The notes: generated by a model from the letters alone, not told the origin. Positions 42,511 to 51,584 are shown, counted from the first letter of the stretch. The stretch: DNA of 64,000 nt from Novilysobacter_A longmucuonensis (GCF_046600735.1 NZ_JBJMAW010000001.1:124001-188000); one strand, 5' to 3'. Translations and numbers: made by a program.

Positions 42511-44031
42511 ATGTCTTCGTCCCACACGCTCACCGCCGAGCAGTTCCAGCAGCAGGCCGCTGACGGCCACAGCCGCATTCCGGTCGTGCGCGAGGTCCTG
42601 TCCGACCTCGACACCCCGCTTTCGGTCTACCTCAAGCTCGCCGACGGCCCGCACACCTACCTGTTCGAGTCGGTCGAGGGCGGGGAGCGCTTCGGCCGCT
42701 ACTCGATCATCGGCCTGCCGGCGCAGCGCGTGTACGCATTCGCCGGGCACATGCTGTTCGTCACCGAACACGGCGAACTGGTCGAGAGCCGCGCGGTGGA
42801 CGACCCGTTCGCCGAGGTCGAGCGCCTGCGCACGCAGTACTCGGTGCCGAAAATCGACGGCCTGCCCGGCTTCAGCGGCGGGCTGGTCGGCTGGTTCGGC
42901 TTCGAGTGCATCCAGTACATCGAAGCGCGCCTGTCCGGTGCCGACCAGACCGGCGGGCATCCCGTCGACGAGCTCGGCACCCCCGACATCCTGCTGATGC
43001 TCAGCGAGGAAGTCGCGGTGTTCGACAACCTCAAGGGCCGGCTGTACCTGATCGTGCATGCCGACCCGCGCGAGCCGCAGGCCTTCGCCCGCGCCAACCG
43101 CCGGCTCGACCAACTCGTGCACCGCCTGCGCAACAGCGGCGCGACCTACCCCGAAACCCTCGACTCCAATGCGTTGGACGAGACCGACTTCGTCTCCGGT
43201 TTCACCCGCGAGGGCTTCATCGACGCGGTCGAGAAGTCGAAGCAATACATCCGCGACGGCGACATCTTCCAGGTCGTGCTGAGCCAGCGCCTGAGCGTGC
43301 CGTTCAAGGCACGCCCGGTCGATGTATACCGCGCGCTGCGTGCACTGAACCCCTCGCCGTACATGTACTTTCTCGATGTCGGCGACATGCAGGTGGTGGG
43401 TTCCTCGCCGGAGATCCTGGTGCGTCTGCAGCATGATGATGCGGGGCGGGGCGAGGTCACCGTGCGCCCGATCGCCGGCACCCGCCCGCGCGGCGCCACG
43501 CCCGAGGAAGACGCCGCGCTCGAGGCCGAACTGCTGGCCGACCCGAAGGAGCGCGCCGAGCACCTGATGCTCATCGACCTGGGCCGCAACGACGTCGGCA
43601 AGGTCAGCGAGGCCGGCACGGTGCAGGTCGGCGAGCAGTTCGTGATCGAGCGCTACAGCCACGTCATGCACATCGTCAGCGAGGTCACCGGCACGCTCAA
43701 GGACGGCCTGAGCTACAGCGACGTGCTGCGCGCGACCTTCCCGGCCGGCACCGTCAGCGGCGCCCCAAAGATCCGCGCGCTCGAGGTGATCCGCGAGCTC
43801 GAGCCGATCAAGCGCAATGTCTACGCCGGCAGCATCGGCTACCTCGGCTGGCACGGCGACGCCGATACCGCCATCGCCATCCGCACCGCGGTGATCCAGG
43901 ACGGCCGCCTGCACGTGCAGGCCGGCGCCGGCATCGTCTACGACTCCGATCCGGCAAAGGAATGGGAAGAGACGATGAGCAAGGGGCGGGCGCTGTTCCG
44001 GGCCGTGGCCGAAGCGGCGCGGGGGCTGTGA
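42511..44031 (+). CDS. trpE: anthranilate synthase component I
   Basis: A 506-residue enzyme that makes anthranilate from chorismate with glutamine-derived ammonia. The chorismate-binding half has FSGFTREGF-type (VSGFTREGFIDAVEKSKQ), IFQVVLSQRL, SPYMYFLDVGDMQVVGSSPE, RPIAGTRPRGAT, LMLIDLGRNDVGKVSE and FPAGTVSGAPKIRA motifs. The N-terminal feedback-site region is present (LFESVEGGERFGRYS). AAGGAAG precedes the ATG. It is followed one base later by trpG. Confidence 0.95.
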   Translation: MSSSHTLTAEQFQQQAADGHSRIPVVREVLSDLDTPLSVYLKLADGPHTYLFESVEGGERFGRYSIIGLPAQRVYAFAGHMLFVTEHGELVESRAVDDPFAEVERLRTQYSVPKIDGLPGFSGGLVGWFGFECIQYIEARLSGADQTGGHPVDELGTPDILLMLSEEVAVFDNLKGRLYLIVHADPREPQAFARANRRLDQLVHRLRNSGATYPETLDSNALDETDFVSGFTREGFIDAVEKSKQYIRDGDIFQVVLSQRLSVPFKARPVDVYRALRALNPSPYMYFLDVGDMQVVGSSPEILVRLQHDDAGRGEVTVRPIAGTRPRGATPEEDAALEAELLADPKERAEHLMLIDLGRNDVGKVSEAGTVQVGEQFVIERYSHVMHIVSEVTGTLKDGLSYSDVLRATFPAGTVSGAPKIRALEVIRELEPIKRNVYAGSIGYLGWHGDADTAIAIRTAVIQDGRLHVQAGAGIVYDSDPAKEWEETMSKGRALFRAVAEAARGL

Positions 44032-44032
44032 C

Positions 44033-44611
44033 ATGTTGCTGATGATCGACAACTACGACAGCTTCACCTACAACCTAGTGCAGTACCTGCAGACTTTGGG
44101 GGCGGAGGTACGGGTGATCCGCAACGACGAGCTGTCGCTCCCGCAGATCGAGGCGTTGGCGCCCGAGCGCATCGTGATCTCGCCGGGTCCGTGCACGCCG
44201 AACGAGGCGGGCGTGTGCGTGGAGGTGATCAGACAGCTCGGCCGGCGCATCCCGGTGCTCGGCGTCTGTCTGGGCCACCAGAGCCTGGGCCAGGCCTATG
44301 GCGGCGACGTGGTCCGGGCCAAGACGATCATGCACGGCAAGACCTCGCGCATCCGCCATGAAGGCCGGGGCGTGTTTGCCGGCCTGCCCGATGCCTACGA
44401 GGCCACGCGCTACCACTCGCTGGTGGTGTCGCAGGACACATTGCCGGCGTGTCTGGAGCTGACCGCATGGACCGACCATGAGGATGGCAGCGTCGACGAG
44501 ATCATGGGGCTGCGCCACCGCGAGCATCCGGTCGAGGGCGTGCAGTTCCATCCCGAGTCGATCCTGACCGAGCACGGGCATGCATTGTTGAAGAATTTTC
44601 TGGAGCGGTAA
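44033..44611 (+). CDS. trpG: anthranilate synthase component II (glutamine amidotransferase)
   Basis: A 192-residue class I glutamine amidotransferase that feeds ammonia to TrpE. The catalytic Cys 79 is in GVCLGHQSLGQAYGG, and the His and Glu of the triad are in EGVQFHPESILT. The first residues MLLMIDNYDSFTYNLVQYL are typical of TrpG/PabA. It starts one base after trpE, so it is part of the same transcript, and could also serve PabA. Confidence 0.94.
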   Translation: MLLMIDNYDSFTYNLVQYLQTLGAEVRVIRNDELSLPQIEALAPERIVISPGPCTPNEAGVCVEVIRQLGRRIPVLGVCLGHQSLGQAYGGDVVRAKTIMHGKTSRIRHEGRGVFAGLPDAYEATRYHSLVVSQDTLPACLELTAWTDHEDGSVDEIMGLRHREHPVEGVQFHPESILTEHGHALLKNFLER

Positions 44612-44619
44612 CCGCTTTC

Positions 44620-44695
44620 GTAGGAGCGGCTTCAGCCGCGATCGTGGAATCGTTCGTTGGTGCCGATTTTGGATCGCGGCTGAAGCCGCTCCTAC
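44620..44695. repeat. inverted pair of GTAG REP elements, family B, between trpG and trpD
   Basis: The left unit is at 44620-44640 and its reverse complement at 44675-44695. It separates two genes that would otherwise be contiguous in the trp transcript. Confidence 0.85.
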
Positions 44696-44722
44696 AGACC
44701 CTTTGCCGACGGTTGGATACCC

Positions 44723-45757
44723 ATGCCCATCACCGCACAAGAAGCCCTGCAACGCCTGATCGAGCACCGCGAGATCTTCCACGACGAGATGATGGACCTG
44801 ACCCGGATGATCATCCGCGGCCAGATCTCGCCGCCGATGACCGCCGCGATCCTCACCGGGCTGCGGGTCAAGAAGGAGACCATCGGCGAAATCGCCGGCG
44901 CCGCCACGGTGCTGCGCGAGTTCTCGCTGCCGGTCGAGGTCGGCGACCGCACGCATCTGGTCGACATCGTCGGCACCGGCGGCGACGGCGCGCACACTTT
45001 CAACATCTCCACCGCCAGCATGTTCGTGATCGCCGCGGCCGGGGCCAAGGTCGCCAAGCACGGCAACCGCAGCGTGTCATCCAAGTCCGGCAGCGCCGAC
45101 GTGCTGGAGGCCCTCGGCGCGGCGATCGAACTGCGCCCCGAGCAGGTGTCGGAGTGCATCGCCCGGACCGGGATCGGCTTCATGTTCGCCCCGGTGCACC
45201 ACCCGGCGATGAAGGCGGTGGCGCCGATCCGCGCCGAGATGGGTGTGCGCACGCTGTTCAATATTCTCGGCCCGCTGACCAACCCGGCCGACGCGCCCGC
45301 GATCCTGATGGGCGTGTTCCACCCCGACCTGGTCGGCATCCAGGTGCGCGTGCTGCAGGAACTCGGTGCCCAGCGCGCGCTGGTCGTGTGGGGCCGCGAT
45401 GGCATGGACGAGCTGTCGCTCGGCGCCGGCTCGCTGGTCGGCGAACTGCGCGGCGGCGTGGTGCGCGAGTACGAGGTGCACCCGGAAGACTTCGGCATCG
45501 CGATGGCGGCCAGCCGCAACCTGCGCGTGGACAACGCGACCGAATCGAAGGCCATGGTGCTGCAGGCGCTGGAGAACCAGCGCAGCCTGCCGCGCGAGAT
45601 CGTCGTGCTCAACGCCGGCGCGGCGCTGTACGTCGCCGGCGTGGCCGACAGCATCGGCGACGGTATCGAGCGCGCGCGCGCGGCGATCGCGTCCGGCGCG
45701 GCGCGCGCAAAGCTCGACGAGTTCGTTGCGGCGACCAGGAACCTGGCGGCGACGTGA
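44723..45757 (+). CDS. trpD: anthranilate phosphoribosyltransferase
   Basis: A 344-residue enzyme that attaches phosphoribose from PRPP to anthranilate. The glycine-rich PRPP loop DIVGTGGDGAHTFNIST is near residue 80, VAKHGNRSVSSKSGSADVLEALG follows, and LFNILGPLTNPA is near 180. The length is normal. A REP pair separates it from trpG and another from trpC. Confidence 0.95.
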   Translation: MPITAQEALQRLIEHREIFHDEMMDLTRMIIRGQISPPMTAAILTGLRVKKETIGEIAGAATVLREFSLPVEVGDRTHLVDIVGTGGDGAHTFNISTASMFVIAAAGAKVAKHGNRSVSSKSGSADVLEALGAAIELRPEQVSECIARTGIGFMFAPVHHPAMKAVAPIRAEMGVRTLFNILGPLTNPADAPAILMGVFHPDLVGIQVRVLQELGAQRALVVWGRDGMDELSLGAGSLVGELRGGVVREYEVHPEDFGIAMAASRNLRVDNATESKAMVLQALENQRSLPREIVVLNAGAALYVAGVADSIGDGIERARAAIASGAARAKLDEFVAATRNLAAT

Positions 45758-45773
45758 CCGTTGATCGTAGAGC

Positions 45774-45844
45774 GTAGAGCGGAGCTTGCTCCGCTGCATT
45801 TCATCGGGAACGCCGGGCGGACAGCCGAGCAAGCTCCGCTCTAC
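45774..45844. repeat. inverted pair of GTAG REP elements, family F, between trpD and trpC
   Basis: GTAG occurs twice in a row (45767 and 45774), then agcggagc-tt-gctccgct. The reversed partner ends CTAC at 45844. Confidence 0.8.
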
Positions 45845-45896
45845 GAAGCCAGAAAGCTCAACTCAAAAACCCAAACCTAAGATCGCACCCTTTCCC

Positions 45897-46688
45897 ATGA
45901 CCGACATCCTCAACACCATCCTGGCGCGCAAGCACGAGGAGATCGAGCAACGCAGCCGGGTGCGCTCGCTCGCCGACCTGCGCGCACGCGCGGCCGACCA
46001 GCCGCGCACGCGTGGCTTCATCGATGCGATCCACCGCAGGATCAAGGCCGGCGAGGCGGCGGTGATCGCTGAGGTCAAGAAAGCCAGCCCGTCCAAGGGC
46101 CTGATCCGCGCCGACTTCGACCCGGCCGGGATCGCGCGCAGTTATGAGGCCGGCGGTGCGGCCTGCCTGTCGGTGTTGACCGACGTCGACTTCTTCCAGG
46201 GCAGCAACCTGTACCTGGGCGAGGCGCGCGGCGCGTGCGCGCTGCCGGTGCTGCGCAAGGACTTCACGATCAATCCGTACCAGGTGTTTGAAGCGCGCGT
46301 GATCGGCGCCGACGCGATCCTGCTGATCGTCGCCGCGCTGGAGGACGGGCCGCTGGTGGAGATGTCCAACCTGGCCCATGAGCTCGGCATGGACGTGCTG
46401 GTCGAGGTGCACGACATCGACGAGCTCGAGCGCGCCCTGCAGACCGACTGCCAGTTGATCGGGGTCAATAACCGCAACCTGCGCAGCTTCGAGGTCTCGC
46501 TCGACACGTCCATCGAACTGAAGGGCGTGGTGCCGCGCGACCGGACCCTGGTCACCGAAAGCGGCATCGCCACACGCGAGGACGTGGCGCGGTTGCGCGG
46601 CGCCGGGGTCGACGCGTTCCTGATCGGTGAATCGTTCATGCGCGAGCGCGACCCCGGCGCGGCGCTGCAGCGGTTGTTCGCACCATGA
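45897..46688 (+). CDS. trpC: indole-3-glycerol phosphate synthase
   Basis: A 263-residue TIM-barrel enzyme that closes the indole ring. Landmarks are ILARKHEEI at the N-terminus, VIAEVKKASPSKGLIR, LSVLTDVDFFQGS, VLRKDFTINPYQV, GVNNRNLRSFEV and LVTESGIAT, with the catalytic Lys and Glu residues. It is the monofunctional form (not fused to TrpF). Its stop overlaps the HAD gene by ATGA. Confidence 0.95.
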   Translation: MTDILNTILARKHEEIEQRSRVRSLADLRARAADQPRTRGFIDAIHRRIKAGEAAVIAEVKKASPSKGLIRADFDPAGIARSYEAGGAACLSVLTDVDFFQGSNLYLGEARGACALPVLRKDFTINPYQVFEARVIGADAILLIVAALEDGPLVEMSNLAHELGMDVLVEVHDIDELERALQTDCQLIGVNNRNLRSFEVSLDTSIELKGVVPRDRTLVTESGIATREDVARLRGAGVDAFLIGESFMRERDPGAALQRLFAP

Positions 46689-47431
46689 GCCAGGCCGGGC
46701 CGTCCGCCGCGCGGCAAGGTTATCCGCAGGCGCGCGAGGACGCGCCGCTGGTGGTGTTCGACTTCGACCACACCCTGTACGACGGCGACTCCGGCGGGCA
46801 CCTGTTCAAGTGGCTGATCGTGCGCACTTGGTGGCGGCGGGCACTGGCGCTGCTGATCGCGCCGGTGTTCGCGCCGATGATCGCGTTCCTGCCGACCCGT
46901 CGCATCGGCATCTCCGGTTTCGTCTGGGCCGGCACGGTGGGGCTGCATTCGCGGCGCGATCTCGATCCGGAGATCGACCGCTACGTGTTGCTGCATACCG
47001 CACAGATCAAGCAGCGCCTGTTGCCGGTCGCGCTCGATGTGCTGCATCGCCATCGCGAGGCCGGGGACCGGGTGGTGATCGCCACCGGCGCGCCACCGGA
47101 GCTGGCGCGCGCGATCCTCGCCTTCGTCGCCCACGAGGACGTGCCGGTGGTCGGCACCCAGGTCGGGCCGCGGCTGGCGGGCATCGGTGCCAAGCGCCAT
47201 TGCCATTCGGAAATGAAGATGACGATGCTGCGCGAGGCCGGTTATACCGGCACGGTCGCGATCGCCTACAGCGACAGCAGCGCCGACCTGCCGCTGTTGT
47301 TGTCGGCGCGCAAGCCGGTGGTGGTGAACCCCAAGCCCGGGACGGTCGAGATGTTCCGGCGGCTGCTGCCGGCCGGCACCCCGATCCTCAACTGGGGATG
47401 CGCCGATCGCGCCGGCGAGCCGGTCGCCTGA
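46685..47431 (+). CDS. HAD-IB-family phosphatase
   Basis: A 248-residue protein of the SerB/HAD-IB type. Motif I is VFDFDHTLYDGDS, motif II VVIATGAPPEL, and motif IV AIAYSDSSADLPLL. The cap has a hydrophobic part (ALALLIAPVFAPMIAFL) that suggests membrane association. Members phosphorylate or dephosphorylate small metabolites; the substrate is not known. The overlap with trpC indicates co-translation, though a role in tryptophan synthesis is not established. Confidence 0.84.
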   Translation: MSQAGPSAARQGYPQAREDAPLVVFDFDHTLYDGDSGGHLFKWLIVRTWWRRALALLIAPVFAPMIAFLPTRRIGISGFVWAGTVGLHSRRDLDPEIDRYVLLHTAQIKQRLLPVALDVLHRHREAGDRVVIATGAPPELARAILAFVAHEDVPVVGTQVGPRLAGIGAKRHCHSEMKMTMLREAGYTGTVAIAYSDSSADLPLLLSARKPVVVNPKPGTVEMFRRLLPAGTPILNWGCADRAGEPVA

Positions 47432-47444
47432 TCCCAGCGCCTGT

Positions 47445-47465
47445 GTAGGAGCGGCTTCAGCCGCG
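47445..47465. repeat. single GTAG REP element, family B
   Basis: GTAG followed by gagcggcttcagccgcg, 13 bases after the HAD gene. Two other kinds of palindrome (47491-47590 and 47628-47717) follow in the same spacer. Confidence 0.75.
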
Positions 47466-47490
47466 AGCTCTTGGTTGGCGGCAAGAGCAG

Positions 47491-47590
47491 TTGACACGGA
47501 TCAGGGCGAAAAAAGACGGATCAAAGCGAATAAAGCTTCTGTACAGACCTATCCGTCTTTATCCGTTTTCTTGCGCTCTTATCCGTGTCA
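47491..47590. repeat. hairpin of phased acacggat/agcgaa units
   Basis: The left arm carries gacacggatcagggcgaa and gacggatcaaagcgaa; the right arm carries atccgtctttatccg and atccgtgtc. It is the third member of the family at 28502 and 37129. Confidence 0.8.
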
Positions 47591-47627
47591 AAGGATTCTT
47601 TTGATCTTCGAAAGGTTCGCGCCGGTC

Positions 47628-47717
47628 GTAGGATGGGTTGAGCGGAGCGATACCCATCGCGTTGGCGCCGCGGCGATGGGTATTCTCCGGATGAAGCCCG
47701 GGGAATACCCATTCTAC
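47628..47717. repeat. GTAG REP elements, family G (GATGGGT stem)
   Basis: The left unit is GTAGGATGGGTTGAGCGG, closing at atacccatc (47658); a second gatgggtatt/aatacccattctac pair ends at 47717. A sister copy lies at 62267-62344. Confidence 0.75.
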
Positions 47718-47735
47718 AAGAACGGAATGGCTGCC

Positions 47736-48425
47736 TTACCCGCGCGTGCCGTACAGCACCACGGTCTTGCCGCGCGCGTGCAACTTGCCGTCGGCCTGCA
47801 GCTTCTTCAGCACGCGGCCGGCCATCTCGCGCGAGCAGCCCACCAGACGCGAGAGCTCCTGCCGCGATACACGCAGCTGGGTCCCGTCAGGGTGGCTCAT
47901 CGAGTCGGGCTCCTTGGCCAGGTCGTGCAGCGCGCGCACGATGCGGTCGGTCACGTCGAGGAACGCCAGGCGACCCGCCTTGCGGCTGGTGTCGAGCAGC
48001 CGCCGCGAAATCTGCGCGCCGATCGCGTACAGCAGCTTCGGCGCGTCCACCGCCAGGCGCGAGAGCAGGAGCTCGTAGAAGCGTTCATGGCCGATCTCGG
48101 CCAGGTCGCAGGGCGTGCGCGTGCGCAGCATCACCTCGCGGTGGTCGTTCTCGATGAACAGGCCCAGCTCGCCGACGAATTCGCCGGGGCCGAAATAACC
48201 CAGCACCAGCTCGCGACCGTCCTCTTCCTCGGTGATGATGCTGACCGAACCAGAGACCACGTAATAAAGCGTGGTGGCCGGATCACCGGGCCGGAAAATG
48301 TCGGTGCGCGATGGATATCGGCGCCGATGACAATGCGCGAGAAAGCGCTCGATCGTGGCGGCATCCGGCAGCAACGGGCTGTTGGTGCGTCGCAGAGCAG
48401 TCAAGGGCGTAACCGTCGTATGCAT
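47736..48425 (-). CDS. clp: CRP-family transcriptional regulator Clp
   Basis: A 229-residue CRP/FNR-type regulator very close to Xanthomonas Clp. The cyclic-nucleotide fold has IFRPGDPATTLYYVVSGSVSI and LVLGYFGPGEFVGELGLF; the C-terminal winged helix has VSRQELSRLVGCSREMAGRVLKKL, with the CRP-type recognition helix. In Xanthomonas, Clp activates virulence and extracellular enzyme genes and is inhibited by cyclic di-GMP instead of needing cAMP; the same mode here is inferred by homology. It is divergent from speD. Confidence 0.92.
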   Translation of the reverse strand: MHTTVTPLTALRRTNSPLLPDAATIERFLAHCHRRRYPSRTDIFRPGDPATTLYYVVSGSVSIITEEEDGRELVLGYFGPGEFVGELGLFIENDHREVMLRTRTPCDLAEIGHERFYELLLSRLAVDAPKLLYAIGAQISRRLLDTSRKAGRLAFLDVTDRIVRALHDLAKEPDSMSHPDGTQLRVSRQELSRLVGCSREMAGRVLKKLQADGKLHARGKTVVLYGTRG

Positions 48426-48607
48426 TGGGCGTGGACTTGTGTGACCTTCCCGAGCTTAGGACGAAGCGACACCCCACGGCAAATCCTGACGTTCCGGGCG
48501 CCGCGTCATGGCCTCGGCGCGGCAGGTTGCGGACGCTGTCACGTTTTCCCTGACGGCCCGATTGCCGCATAATGGCCGGTCTCGCCGCCCGACCGGGACC
48601 CCCCACC

Positions 48608-49399
48608 ATGGTCAAGCCGTTGCCGCGTCTGAGGTTGCAGGGTTTCAACAACCTCACCAAGGCGCTCTCGTTCAACATTTACGATGTCAGCTTCGCCGCC
48701 TCCGAAGAGGAGCGGCAGCGCTACATCGAATACATCGACGAGGCCTACAACGCCGACCGGTTGACCCAGATCCTGACCGATGTGGCCGACATCATCGGCG
48801 CCAACATCCTCAACATCGCGCGCCAGGACTACGATCCGCAGGGCGCCTCGGTGACGATCCTGATCTCCGAGGAGCCGGTGGTCGACCGCAAGGACGCCAA
48901 GGGCGTGATCTCCGACGCGGTGGTCGCGCACATGGACAAGTCGCACATCACCGTGCACACCTATCCGGAAACGCACCCCGACAACGGCATCGCGACCTTC
49001 CGCGCCGACATCGACGTGGCGACCTGCGGCGTGATTTCGCCGCTGAAGGCACTGAACTACCTGATCGAGAGTCTGGAATCGGACATCGTGGTGATGGACT
49101 ACCGGGTGCGCGGCTTCACCCGCGACATCAAGGGCAAGAAGCACTACATCGACCACAAGATCAACTCGATCCAGGACTACCTGGCCAAGAACATCAAGTC
49201 GCGCTACGAGATGCTCGACGTCAACGTCTACCAGGAAAACATCTTCCACACCAAGATGCACCTGAAGGACTTCGACCTGGACCAGTACCTGTTCGAGGAG
49301 AAGGCGCGCAACCTGTCGTTCAAGGAGCGCATGAAGATCGAGGCGCGGCTCAAGCGCGAGATCGAAGAGCTGTATCACGGCCGCAACCTGGCCGATTGA
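48608..49399 (+). CDS. speD: S-adenosylmethionine decarboxylase proenzyme
   Basis: A 263-residue pyruvoyl enzyme of the gammaproteobacterial class 1B that provides aminopropyl groups for spermidine. The self-cleavage site is KSHITVHTYPE with Ser 112, which becomes the pyruvoyl group. The length and the LNYLIESLESDIVVMDYRVRG segment match E. coli SpeD (264 residues). A CATAAT element lies about 40 bases before the ATG. speE is not adjacent. Confidence 0.94.
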   Translation: MVKPLPRLRLQGFNNLTKALSFNIYDVSFAASEEERQRYIEYIDEAYNADRLTQILTDVADIIGANILNIARQDYDPQGASVTILISEEPVVDRKDAKGVISDAVVAHMDKSHITVHTYPETHPDNGIATFRADIDVATCGVISPLKALNYLIESLESDIVVMDYRVRGFTRDIKGKKHYIDHKINSIQDYLAKNIKSRYEMLDVNVYQENIFHTKMHLKDFDLDQYLFEEKARNLSFKERMKIEARLKREIEELYHGRNLAD

Positions 49400-49408
49400 C
49401 TGGCTCTT

Positions 49409-49488
49409 GTAGGAGCGCCCCATGGGCGCGAACCCGAATCGGACAGGCGCGGTAGTCGGGTCCCGTCGCGCCCATGGGGCGCTCCTAC
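49409..49488. repeat. inverted pair of GTAG REP elements, family H
   Basis: The left unit starts GTAGGAGCGCCCCATGGGCG; the right unit ends ccatggggcgctcctac at 49488. It lies between the convergent speD and coq7. Confidence 0.82.
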
Positions 49489-49539
49489 AGAGGTGCCCGC
49501 ACGCCGTGCTCCAAGCCCGTGCTCCAAGCCGCGGTCGCC

Positions 49540-50181
49540 TCAGATCCGGTAGGCGACGGTCTTCATCAGCTTCGACGCGGCCGCCATCAATGTCGGCACC
49601 GGCATCGGCAGGATGCGGGCGCCGGCCTGCTCGGCCGAGGCGGCGTGGCGCGCTTCGTCGGCCTTCATCGTGCGCAGGATCGCGCGGCTGCGCGCATCGG
49701 CCGGTGGCAGCGATTGCAGGTGCTCATCGATATGCGCCTCGACCTGGCGCTCGGTCTCGACCACGAAACCCAGGTTCCAGCCGTCGCCGCGCAGGCCGGC
49801 CAGCGCGCCGATCGCATAGCTGCCGGCGTACCACAGCGGGTTGAGCAAGCTGGGGCGGTCGTCCAGTTCGCGCAGGCGGTCGGCGCACCAGGCCAGATGG
49901 TCGGTCTCTTCCTGCGCCGCCTCCAGCAGGTGCGCGCGGGTGGTCTCGTCGCGCGCCACCGCGGCCTGGCCGCAGTACAGCGCCTGGGCGCAGACCTCGC
50001 CGACGTGGTTGATCCGCATCAGCCCGGCGGCGTGGCGGCGCTCGGCGTCCTCCAGCACGATCTCGGCAGTGTTGCCGGCCGGGTTGTCGCGCAATGCCGG
50101 CGGGGCGCCCAGCACGGTTTCCAGGGCGCGCTGCGCATCACTCAGCAGGCGGTCGAGCGGGGACAGGTTGCGAGTGTTCAT
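49540..50181 (-). CDS. coq7: 2-polyprenyl-3-methyl-6-methoxy-1,4-benzoquinone monooxygenase
   Basis: A 213-residue di-iron hydroxylase of ubiquinone synthesis (the Coq7/UbiM-type step on demethoxyubiquinone). The ligands lie in LRINHVGEVCAQ-type (MRINHVGEVCAQALYCGQ), AAQEETDHLAWC and MKADEARHAASAEQ, all with ExxH patterns. The C-terminal half carries the second repeat of the ferritin-like bundle. The length is normal. It is followed 9 bases upstream on the same strand by the GlcF-like gene. Confidence 0.93.
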   Translation of the reverse strand: MNTRNLSPLDRLLSDAQRALETVLGAPPALRDNPAGNTAEIVLEDAERRHAAGLMRINHVGEVCAQALYCGQAAVARDETTRAHLLEAAQEETDHLAWCADRLRELDDRPSLLNPLWYAGSYAIGALAGLRGDGWNLGFVVETERQVEAHIDEHLQSLPPADARSRAILRTMKADEARHAASAEQAGARILPMPVPTLMAAASKLMKTVAYRI

Positions 50182-50190
50182 GGCGGCAGT

Positions 50191-51402
50191 TTAGGACGCG
50201 GGCGCGGCATCGCCCGGTGAAAGTGGCGCCAGCAGGCCGCCGAGGAATTCGAGCGGATGCTGCACCGGCACTGCGGCGGCGTTGCCCAGGTGCAGCCGGC
50301 AACCGATGTTGGCGCTGAGCAGCCGGGTCGCGCCGCTGGCGGCGAATTGATCCAGCAGCGGTTGCCGGTAGCCGGCGGCGCGGTCGGGTTGAGTGAACAT
50401 GTTGAGGCCGGCCGCGCCGCAACAGCCGTAGCCCGCGTCGAGTTCGACCACCTGCAGGCCGGGCACCTGCGCGAGCAGCCGGCGCAGCGCGGGTACCGAC
50501 TTGACCGCATTGCGCTGGGTGCACGGCAGATGCAGCGCGACGCGCTCTTGGCAGGCAGTGAAGCGCAGGCGCGCCGAGTGCTTGTCCAGGAAGCTGAGCG
50601 CATCGACCACGGCGGTTTCGCCGTCGAGCGCCCGGGTCACCGACTGGTGACAGCCACTGGCCAGCGTCAGCACGGTGGTGGCGCCGGCGAAGGCGGCACG
50701 GTTGGTTGTCGCCAGTTGATCGGCCTGGTCGAGATCGCCGGCATGGGCATGCAGGCTGCCGCAGCAGGTCTGGTGGGGCGGTGCGATGGTGTCGATGCCT
50801 AGCGCGGCGCAGAGCCTGATCACGGCAGCGCGCAGGCCGGCTTCGTACGGGCCTGCCACGCAGCCGATGAACAACGCCACCGCGGCGCCGTCCGGCGCCG
50901 CGGTGGCGGCCTGCGCGGCGGTATGACGCACTGGTGGTCGCGGCAGCGGCCGCAGTCGCGCCGGCAGCCAGCGGTAGAGGTGGCGATAAAGCGCCAGCAG
51001 CACGTGCAGCCGGCGGGGGCGCGCGGCGAGCGCTTCGCCCCAGCGCTGGCGCCAGGCTGGCACGCGGCGTTCACGTTGGCGGGCTCGCGCGGCGACCAGC
51101 AGCTCGTCATACTGCACGCCGGCCGGGCACACGGTTTCGCAGTTGCCGCACCCCAGGCAATGGTCGAGGTGGGCTTCGCCGACCGGGGTTGGCTCGATCG
51201 TTTCCAGGGCCCAGGCACGTGCCAGCGCGATGCGGCCACGCGGGGACTCGGCTTCGACCCGGTCGCTGCCGTAGGTCGGGCAGGCCGGCAGGCACAGCCC
51301 GCATTGAACGCAGCGGTCGGCCAGCGCCACCAGCGGATCGGCTGCCCGTTGAAGCGGCGCCTGCTGGAGCGGCGGTCGGGGCGCGCGGGCGGCGGGGGAC
51401 AT
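50191..51402 (-). CDS. GlcF-like iron-sulfur oxidoreductase subunit
   Basis: A 403-residue protein with two 4Fe-4S sites, CVQCGLCLPACPTYG near residue 31 and CLGCGNCETVCPAG near 82. Two CCG-type (CCGSLHAHAG and CCGAAGLNMF) cysteine domains follow, as in GlcF, LutA and GlpC. In GlcF the subunit accepts electrons from the glycolate oxidase flavoproteins GlcD and GlcE, neither of which is here. It may instead serve another FAD-linked 2-hydroxy acid oxidase. Its stop lies 9 bases before the coq7 start, which suggests co-transcription. Confidence 0.85.
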   Translation of the reverse strand: MSPAARAPRPPLQQAPLQRAADPLVALADRCVQCGLCLPACPTYGSDRVEAESPRGRIALARAWALETIEPTPVGEAHLDHCLGCGNCETVCPAGVQYDELLVAARARQRERRVPAWRQRWGEALAARPRRLHVLLALYRHLYRWLPARLRPLPRPPVRHTAAQAATAAPDGAAVALFIGCVAGPYEAGLRAAVIRLCAALGIDTIAPPHQTCCGSLHAHAGDLDQADQLATTNRAAFAGATTVLTLASGCHQSVTRALDGETAVVDALSFLDKHSARLRFTACQERVALHLPCTQRNAVKSVPALRRLLAQVPGLQVVELDAGYGCCGAAGLNMFTQPDRAAGYRQPLLDQFAASGATRLLSANIGCRLHLGNAAAVPVQHPLEFLGGLLAPLSPGDAAPAS

Positions 51403-51447
51403 GGCCGGCGATGCTAGCACGCGTTGCTGCGGCGACTGTCGGCCGGC

Positions 51448-51476
51448 TTGCGGCGCCGCCGGAAGGCCGCTATCAT
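51448..51476 (+). promoter_or_regulatory. probable promoter of rplM-rpsI
   Basis: TTGCGG at 51448-51453 and TATCAT at 51471-51476 are separated by exactly 17 bases, close to the sigma-70 consensus. The 5' leader to rplM is about 100 bases, long enough for feedback by a ribosomal protein, although no structure was resolved. Confidence 0.6.
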
Positions 51477-51584
51477 TCCGCCTCTTTCGTTCCACGAATC
51501 ACAACGCGCGGCGAAATTCCGGCCAGACGTCCTAATTGGGATGCGCCGAAATCAGCCCGACCACGCACCTATAGAAGACCAGTA

